This document shows positions 13,232 through 17,643 of a stretch of DNA of 17,643 nucleotides, one piece after another (positions within the stretch are counted from its first letter, which is position 1; the number at the start of each line of letters is the position of its first letter). The notes below the pieces were generated by a model, which made no database searches, was not told the origin of the DNA, and saw only the letters and a list, made by a program, of their open reading frames with translations. This DNA is from Clostridium sp. CAG:1193 (GTDB lineage: Bacteria; Bacillota_I; Bacilli_A; RF39; UBA660), in NCBI GenBank assembly GCA_000436255.1, contig HF990820.1, forward strand, positions 6,877 to 24,519. Reading direction: 5' to 3'. The position numbers and the translations under genes were made by a program.

Positions 13232-13675
13232 ATGAAAGTAATATTTTTAAAAGATGTAAAAGGTCAAGGAAAGAAAGATGAAATTAAAGAAGTAAAAGAT
13301 GGATATGCAATGAACTATCTAATTAAAAATGGTTATGCAGTAAAATATACTTCTAGAAGTAATGAAATTTTACTTGATGAAAAAGCAAAAAGAAAAGAAC
13401 AAGAAGATAAAAATATAGCAGAAGCGAACGCAATTAAAAATAAACTTAAAGAAATAAACTTAGTATTTAAAGTTAAAACCGGTGAAGCTGATAAAGTATT
13501 TGGCAGTATTTCTCAAAAACAAATAAAAGAAGAACTTGATAAAAGAGGGCTTAATATTGATAAGAAAAAAATTATGATAGATACTCCTATATCAACTCTT
13601 GGGTATCATTTTGTTAAAATTGAACTTCATAAAAAAGTAATTGCAGAGTTAAGTGTACAATTAATAAGAGGGTAG
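13232..13675 (+). CDS. rplI: 50S ribosomal protein bL9
   Basis: bL9 binds 23S rRNA near the L1 stalk and reaches out between ribosomes. The 147-aa protein shows the N-terminal domain with VKGQGKKDEIKEVKDGYAMNY and LI (9-31, family signature), the long connecting helix (about 42-75, rich in K and E) and the C-terminal domain with KVFGSISQKQI (about 87-98). An AGGGGGAT ribosome site lies inside the end of the gdpP-like gene, one base away, and dnaB starts two bases downstream, so translation is probably coupled. Confidence 0.97.
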   Translation: MKVIFLKDVKGQGKKDEIKEVKDGYAMNYLIKNGYAVKYTSRSNEILLDEKAKRKEQEDKNIAEANAIKNKLKEINLVFKVKTGEADKVFGSISQKQIKEELDKRGLNIDKKKIMIDTPISTLGYHFVKIELHKKVIAELSVQLIRG

Positions 13676-13677
13676 TT

Positions 13678-15015
13678 ATGAATGGAAAAGTTTTACCACA
13701 TAATCTAGAAGCAGAGCAATCAGTATTAGGAGCATCTTTTATTTCAAAAAATGCTTTACAAAGAGTTTGTGAAGAGTTAACTGAAGAATCATTTTATATA
13801 GATGCACACAGTAAAATATTTGAAACCTTAAAAGAACTTTATAATGCTGGTATAGCAGTTGATATAACTACAGTTACAGATAAATTAAAAAACAAAAAAT
13901 TATTAAAAGCAGTAGGGGATGTTGATTATTTACTTGAAATAGTAAACTCAGTACCAACTGCTGCTAATATAGATTATTATATAAATATAGTAAATGAGAA
14001 AGCTGTATTAAGAAACTTAATAGATACAGCTACATCAATAGTATCAGAAGCATACATGGGAGATGCTACTATAAATGAGACATTAGATGATGCTGAAAGA
14101 AAGATACTTAATGTAGCAAAGAATAGAAAAACAAGCGAATTTAAAACTATGGCAGAGGCTTTGTCAAAAGCACAATCTGATTTAGAAAAAATAAGTGAGA
14201 ACGGCGGAGAAATAACAGGTGCACCTTCTGGATTTTATGATTTAGATAAAGTTACTACTGGTTTTCATGAAAATGAGTTTATTATATTAGCAGCACGTCC
14301 AGGTATGGGAAAAACAGCAATAGTTTTAAATATAGCTGTAAATGTAGCAGAAGCTACTAAAAAAAATGTTGCAATATTTAACTTAGAAATGGGTGCTGAA
14401 CAGCTTGCAATGAGAATGATATCATCAGCAGGTCAAATAGATGGATATAAATTAAGAACAGGGAAACTTGAACATAGTGATTGGAAAAGAGTAAATGAAG
14501 CAATTAGCCAGTTAGCTGAAACAAATATTAAAATAGATGATACGCCAGGTATTACAATTGGAGAAATAAGAGCTAAATGTAGGCGTTTAGCAGCATCCAA
14601 AGAAGGTATTGGTCTTGTAATAATAGATTACTTGCAATTAGTTACAGCATCTAATAAATATGCTGGAAATCGTCAACAAGAAGTAGCAGAAATAAGTAGA
14701 GCATTAAAAACTTTAGCACTTGAATTAAAAGTGCCTATAATAGCATGTGCACAGTTATCACGTGCTGTTGAAGGAAGAGAAGACAAACGTCCATTAATGA
14801 GTGATTTAAGGGAATCTGGTTCTATTGAACAGGATGCCGATATAGTAGCATTTTTATATAGAGATGATTATTATAACAAAGAAGCAAGGATGGATGATAA
14901 TAATAGTGTAGTTGAATTTATAATAGGAAAAAACAGAAGTGGACCTACAAAGACAGTTGAACTTTTATTTAAGAAAAATACATCTACATTTATAGGATAT
15001 AAAAAAGAAGAATAG
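13678..15015 (+). CDS. dnaB: Replicative DNA helicase DnaB-type
   Basis: This hexameric 5'-3' helicase unwinds the replication fork (called DnaC in Bacillus). The 445-aa protein has the N-terminal domain opening LPHNLEAEQSVLG (6-18), the linker helix (about 155-175) and the RecA-like motor: Walker A ARPGMGKT (206-213), FNLEMGAEQLAMRM (234-247), Walker B LVIIDYLQL (313-321), the LSRAVEGREDKRP and DLRESGSIEQDAD blocks (360-388), and the arginine-finger end KNRSGPT (418-424). No intein or insertion is present. The ribosome site GAGGGT overlaps the rplI stop. A gap of eight bases separates it from walJ. Its loader is not in this window. Confidence 0.98.
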   Translation: MNGKVLPHNLEAEQSVLGASFISKNALQRVCEELTEESFYIDAHSKIFETLKELYNAGIAVDITTVTDKLKNKKLLKAVGDVDYLLEIVNSVPTAANIDYYINIVNEKAVLRNLIDTATSIVSEAYMGDATINETLDDAERKILNVAKNRKTSEFKTMAEALSKAQSDLEKISENGGEITGAPSGFYDLDKVTTGFHENEFIILAARPGMGKTAIVLNIAVNVAEATKKNVAIFNLEMGAEQLAMRMISSAGQIDGYKLRTGKLEHSDWKRVNEAISQLAETNIKIDDTPGITIGEIRAKCRRLAASKEGIGLVIIDYLQLVTASNKYAGNRQQEVAEISRALKTLALELKVPIIACAQLSRAVEGREDKRPLMSDLRESGSIEQDADIVAFLYRDDYYNKEARMDDNNSVVEFIIGKNRSGPTKTVELLFKKNTSTFIGYKKEE

Positions 15016-15023
15016 GTGGTTTT

Positions 15024-15746
15024 ATGAAAGTAAAGGTATTAGCAAGTGGTTCAAAAGGCAACGTTACTTTTATTGAAAAAGATGATACAAGAATTTTAAT
15101 AGATATAGGTATGAATGCTAAATATATAGAAGAAAAATTAAAAGAAATGGATGTAAATCCAAAATCAATAGATGCTATATTAATAACACATACACATAAA
15201 GATCATATTACTGGATTAAAAACATTTGTAAAAAGATATAATACACCTGTTTATGTAAGTGCGAAGATGAAAGATGTCGATGTAGATACAAAAAGGTATA
15301 TAAGAAAAGAAATGACGGTTAAAGATATAAATGTAAAAGTTATTCAAACATCTCATGACGTACCGTCATATGGATATATTATAGAAGATAGTTTAGTATA
15401 CATAACAGATACAGGTTATATAAATGAAAAATATTTTGATATGCTAAGAGATAAAAAAATATATGTTATGGAAAGTAATCATGATATAGAAAAATTAATG
15501 GAAGGACCTTACCCATATCATTTAAAACAAAGAATTTTAAGTGATAAAGGACACTTATCAAACGAAATGTCATCAGAATATTTATCGAAATTAATTGGTA
15601 AAGATACAAAATACGTTGTACTTGCCCATCTTAGTGAAACAAATAATGAAGAGACTATTGCAATTAATGAATTTAAAAAAAGAAATAATGTTGATAATTT
15701 AATTGCAGCAAGGCAAAATGAACCAACGGAGTTAATAGAAGTATGA
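15024..15746 (+). CDS. walJ: WalJ/YycJ metallo-beta-lactamase-fold hydrolase
   Basis: WalJ is a metallo-beta-lactamase-fold protein, related to DNA exonucleases, encoded with the WalRK cell-wall two-component system in many Firmicutes. The 240-aa protein opens with VKVLASGSKGNVTFIE (3-17), has the metal motif HTHKDH (56-61), further ligands in SHD (about 112-114) and ITDTGY (about 130-135), and HLS with the last histidine near 205. The ESNHD and GHLSN blocks typical of the family are present. TAGGTGGT (15014-15021) is the ribosome site. The stop TGA overlaps the rlmH ATG (ATGA). Unlike in Bacillus, walR, walK, walH and walI are not next to it. Confidence 0.93.
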   Translation: MKVKVLASGSKGNVTFIEKDDTRILIDIGMNAKYIEEKLKEMDVNPKSIDAILITHTHKDHITGLKTFVKRYNTPVYVSAKMKDVDVDTKRYIRKEMTVKDINVKVIQTSHDVPSYGYIIEDSLVYITDTGYINEKYFDMLRDKKIYVMESNHDIEKLMEGPYPYHLKQRILSDKGHLSNEMSSEYLSKLIGKDTKYVVLAHLSETNNEETIAINEFKKRNNVDNLIAARQNEPTELIEV

Positions 15747-16195
15747 TAACAATTATATCAGTAGGTAAATTAAAAGAAAAATATTTAAATGATGGTATTA
15801 ATGAGTATTTAAAAAGATTATCAAAATATATGAAAGTAGAATTAATAGAAGTTGAAGATGTTTCATTTGATAAGGAAAAAACTTTAAAAGAAGAAGCACG
15901 TAATATACAAAAAAGATTAAACTTAAAATCTTATATAATTACTTTAGAAATAGATGGTAAAGAATTAACTTCTTTAGAATTATCAGATTTAATTAATAAA
16001 ACAAGCATTAATAATAGTGACATAACTTTTATTATAGGTGGATCATATGGACTAGATGATAGTATAAAGCAGTTATCAAACTATAAACTATCATTTTCTA
16101 AACTAACATTCCCACATCAATTATTTAGACTCATACTTCTTGAACAAATATATAGAAGTTACAAAATAATTAATAATGAGACTTATCATAAGTGA
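15743..16195 (+). CDS. rlmH: 23S rRNA pseudouridine-1915 N3-methyltransferase RlmH
   Basis: RlmH is a SPOUT-fold dimer that methylates pseudouridine 1915 in helix 69 of 23S rRNA using S-adenosylmethionine. The 150-aa protein is slightly shorter than the usual 155-159. It opens with MITIISVGKLKEKYLNDG, has the AdoMet-binding knot with FIIGGSYGLD (about 96-105) and the C-terminal substrate part FPHQLFRLILLEQIYRSYKI (123-142) ending in the family's YHK. It overlaps walJ by four bases. Its TGA stop forms part of the terminator hairpin and shows that UGA is not read as Trp. Confidence 0.97.
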   Translation: MITIISVGKLKEKYLNDGINEYLKRLSKYMKVELIEVEDVSFDKEKTLKEEARNIQKRLNLKSYIITLEIDGKELTSLELSDLINKTSINNSDITFIIGGSYGLDDSIKQLSNYKLSFSKLTFPHQLFRLILLEQIYRSYKIINNETYHK

Positions 16196-16212
16196 TAAGT
16201 TTTTATTTTTTT
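16181..16212 (+). terminator. Terminator of the gdpP-rlmH operon, overlapping the rlmH stop
   Basis: ACTTATCA (16181-16188), loop TAAG, TGATAAGT (16193-16200), then TTTTATTTTTTT. The TGA stop codon is the first three bases of the 3' arm, and the last sense codons (His, Lys) lie in the 5' arm and loop. Confidence 0.87.
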
Positions 16213-16213
16213 G

Positions 16214-16272
16214 TAAGTTAACTTAAGCTAATACTAGAATAGTATTGATGTTTATTAGTTTTTTAATCAATA
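16214..16272. promoter_or_regulatory. Cluster of palindromes before the symporter gene
   Basis: Three symmetric elements lie in 59 bases: the 12-base palindrome TAAGTTAACTTA (16214-16225), hairpin AATACTA-GAA-TAGTATT (16230-16246) and TATTGAT / ATCAATA (16243-16249 with 16266-16272). A -35-like TTGATG (16245-16250) lies within them, but no clear -10 is found at standard spacing. Possibly operators or a leader controlling the transporter. Confidence 0.4.
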
Positions 16273-16302
16273 TATCATACATATTATTAATTAGGTGATA
16301 AA

Positions 16303-17565
16303 ATGGAAATTATTGGTATTTTAGTATTGTTTATAGTAGGAATATATTTTACATTTAAGTTAAAATTTTTAAATTTTAATTTAAAACTGATAATTAAGAG
16401 TTTATTTAAGAACGAATCAAATGAAGGAATTACACCGTTTCAAACTTTATGTATTTCACTAGCATCTAGAATTGGTGTTGGATCATTATCTGGTGTTATA
16501 CTTGCACTTTATGTAGGTGGTCTTGGGAGTATATTTTGGATATGGATATCAACATTACTTTGCTCATCAAACACCCTTGTAGAGTCTATTTTATCAATTA
16601 AATATAGAAAAAGCATAGGAAATAATATGTATGAAGGAGGTCCATTTTATTATATAAAAATGGGTTTAAATAAAAAGTATTTATCTTTTTTATATGCACT
16701 TATCTTTCTTTTTGCATATACGTGTGGATTTTTAACAATACAATCAAATACTATAAGTAAAATAGTTACTGAAATAGTTCCGATAAATCCAATAGTAATA
16801 GGAATTATAATAGTAGTATTAACATCACTTATAATATTTAAAGGAATTAAAGAAATAGCAGGAGTTGTATCTAAGTTAGTACCATTTATGGCTATTTTAT
16901 ATATGGCTACTTGCTTATTAATTATATTTAAAAATTTAGATTTAGTAAGTAATATTTTTATAAAAATAATTACAAGTGCATTTAATATGAAAAGTTTTTT
17001 CACTGGTTTTATAATAGGATGTACTAAATCTATATTTTCAACAGAAGCAGGTCTTGGTACGGGTGCAATCGCATCTAGTGCATCTTCATCTACTGATGAG
17101 GTCAGTCAAGGACTTATTCAGGTATTTGGAATATTTTTTGATACGTTTATTGTAAGTACATTAACCATATTTGTAGTTTTATCTTCTCCATATGAACTAT
17201 TAAATTTTAGTAATATAAATGGAATAGAAATAACTAGATATGCATTTACATATCATCTTGGTACTTATGGTGGTTTAATACTTATTGTTTCACTAATTTT
17301 ATTTGCTTTTTCTACTATAATAGGTGGTTATTATTATGGAGAAATTGCACTTAAATACATAACACAAAAAGAAAATACAACTATATTTAAAATAATAATA
17401 CTAATTTTATTGTTAATATCTACAATAATTTCACCAACGATAATATGGGATTTAATAGATAAATTTATAGTAATACTCGCACTTATTAATACATATTCTT
17501 TAATACTTCTTAGGAAAGAAGTGTTTAAGATAGTAAAAAAATATGATAAAATTAATAAGAAATAA
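16303..17565 (+). CDS. Sodium:alanine symporter (AGCS) family protein
   Basis: AGCS proteins take up alanine, glycine or related amino acids with sodium. The 420-aa protein has about ten membrane segments and the family landmarks ITPFQTLCISLAS (about 43-55), GGLGSIFWIWIS (72-83), EGGPFYYIKMGL (about 111-122) and KSIFSTEAGLGTGAIASSAS (about 243-262). It is shorter than the usual 450-490 and diverges at landmarks: the loop usually written GTGN reads GVGS, and FWMW reads FWIW. Substrate may therefore differ. AGGTGAT (16293-16299) sits close before the ATG. It follows the rlmH terminator and so has its own promoter, upstream of the ung-like gene, with which it may be cotranscribed. Confidence 0.87.
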   Translation: MEIIGILVLFIVGIYFTFKLKFLNFNLKLIIKSLFKNESNEGITPFQTLCISLASRIGVGSLSGVILALYVGGLGSIFWIWISTLLCSSNTLVESILSIKYRKSIGNNMYEGGPFYYIKMGLNKKYLSFLYALIFLFAYTCGFLTIQSNTISKIVTEIVPINPIVIGIIIVVLTSLIIFKGIKEIAGVVSKLVPFMAILYMATCLLIIFKNLDLVSNIFIKIITSAFNMKSFFTGFIIGCTKSIFSTEAGLGTGAIASSASSSTDEVSQGLIQVFGIFFDTFIVSTLTIFVVLSSPYELLNFSNINGIEITRYAFTYHLGTYGGLILIVSLILFAFSTIIGGYYYGEIALKYITQKENTTIFKIIILILLLISTIISPTIIWDLIDKFIVILALINTYSLILLRKEVFKIVKKYDKINKK

Positions 17566-17586
17566 ACATTAAATGGAAGTGAAAAG

Positions 17587-17643
17587 ATGATAGGTAACAG
17601 TTGGGATACTATATTAAAAGATGAATTTAAAAAAGATTATTTT
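17587..17643 (+). CDS. ung: Probable uracil-DNA glycosylase, N-terminal fragment (runs off window)
   Basis: Only 19 codons are visible, MIGNSWDTILKDEFKKDYF. The pattern NxWxxxLxxEFxKxYF is the usual opening of family-1 uracil-DNA glycosylase, which removes uracil from DNA. GGAAGTGA (17575-17582) is the ribosome site, and the gene starts 21 bases after the symporter stop. The catalytic motifs lie outside the window, so the call rests on the N-terminus alone. Confidence 0.7.
   Translation, partial: MIGNSWDTILKDEFKKDYF

Noticed and set aside
15743..16195. Mollicute genetic code (UGA as Trp)
   Set aside because: walJ and rlmH both end correctly at TGA, rlmH with its terminator overlapping the codon, and all tryptophans seen in conserved motifs use TGG.

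Overview
The window is a strongly AT-rich, gene-dense stretch of a low-GC Gram-positive (Bacillota) chromosome. Gene content and order match the conserved origin-proximal neighbourhood of Firmicutes. In Bacillus, uvrA/yvlD/lgt/trxB/whiA lie together, and soj-spo0J-(DUF951)-ychF-rpsF-ssb-rpsR and gdpP-rplI-dnaB-walJ-rlmH lie near oriC; here these blocks are fused and trimmed. TGA acts as a stop (walJ, rlmH), so this is not a code-4 Mollicute. Small intergenic gaps, terminators embedded in stop codons and missing domains or neighbours (no walRK, no hprK, a gdpP reduced to its catalytic half) suggest a streamlined genome, perhaps an uncultured host-associated Bacilli lineage. That placement is inference.

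Layout. 1-1230: 3' end of uvrA, then a terminator. 1392-4073: two membrane proteins (YgjV-type, YvlD/phage-holin-4-type), lgt and trxB, with short overlaps. 4134-5057: whiA with its own promoter and terminator. 5169-10189: a tight co-directional run of parA, parB, DUF951, an AbgT-family transporter, ychF and a DUF308 membrane protein, ending in a hairpin shared with the convergent gene. 10200-10784 (minus strand): an unrecognised 194-aa protein, the only gene on that strand. 10785-11200: a 416-base gap with a divergent promoter pair, a perfect DnaA box, inverted repeats and a structured rpsF leader. 11201-12183: rpsF-ssb-rpsR. 12271-16195: gdpP-like DHH phosphodiesterase, rplI, dnaB, walJ, rlmH. 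16303-17565: AGCS-type sodium/amino-acid symporter. 17587-end: first 19 codons of what looks like ung.

The genes are mostly housekeeping: DNA repair (uvrA, ung), chromosome segregation and replication (parAB, ssb, dnaB), ribosome parts and maturation (rpsF, rpsR, rplI, rlmH, ychF), lipoprotein and redox functions (lgt, trxB) and c-di-AMP turnover (gdpP-like). I see no CRISPR array, transposase, prophage module, tRNA or rRNA, and no clear new multi-gene system. The most unusual points are the DHH-DHHA1-only protein in the gdpP position, the orphan minus-strand gene with the structured intergenic region beside it, and the repeated use of terminators that contain the stop codon.
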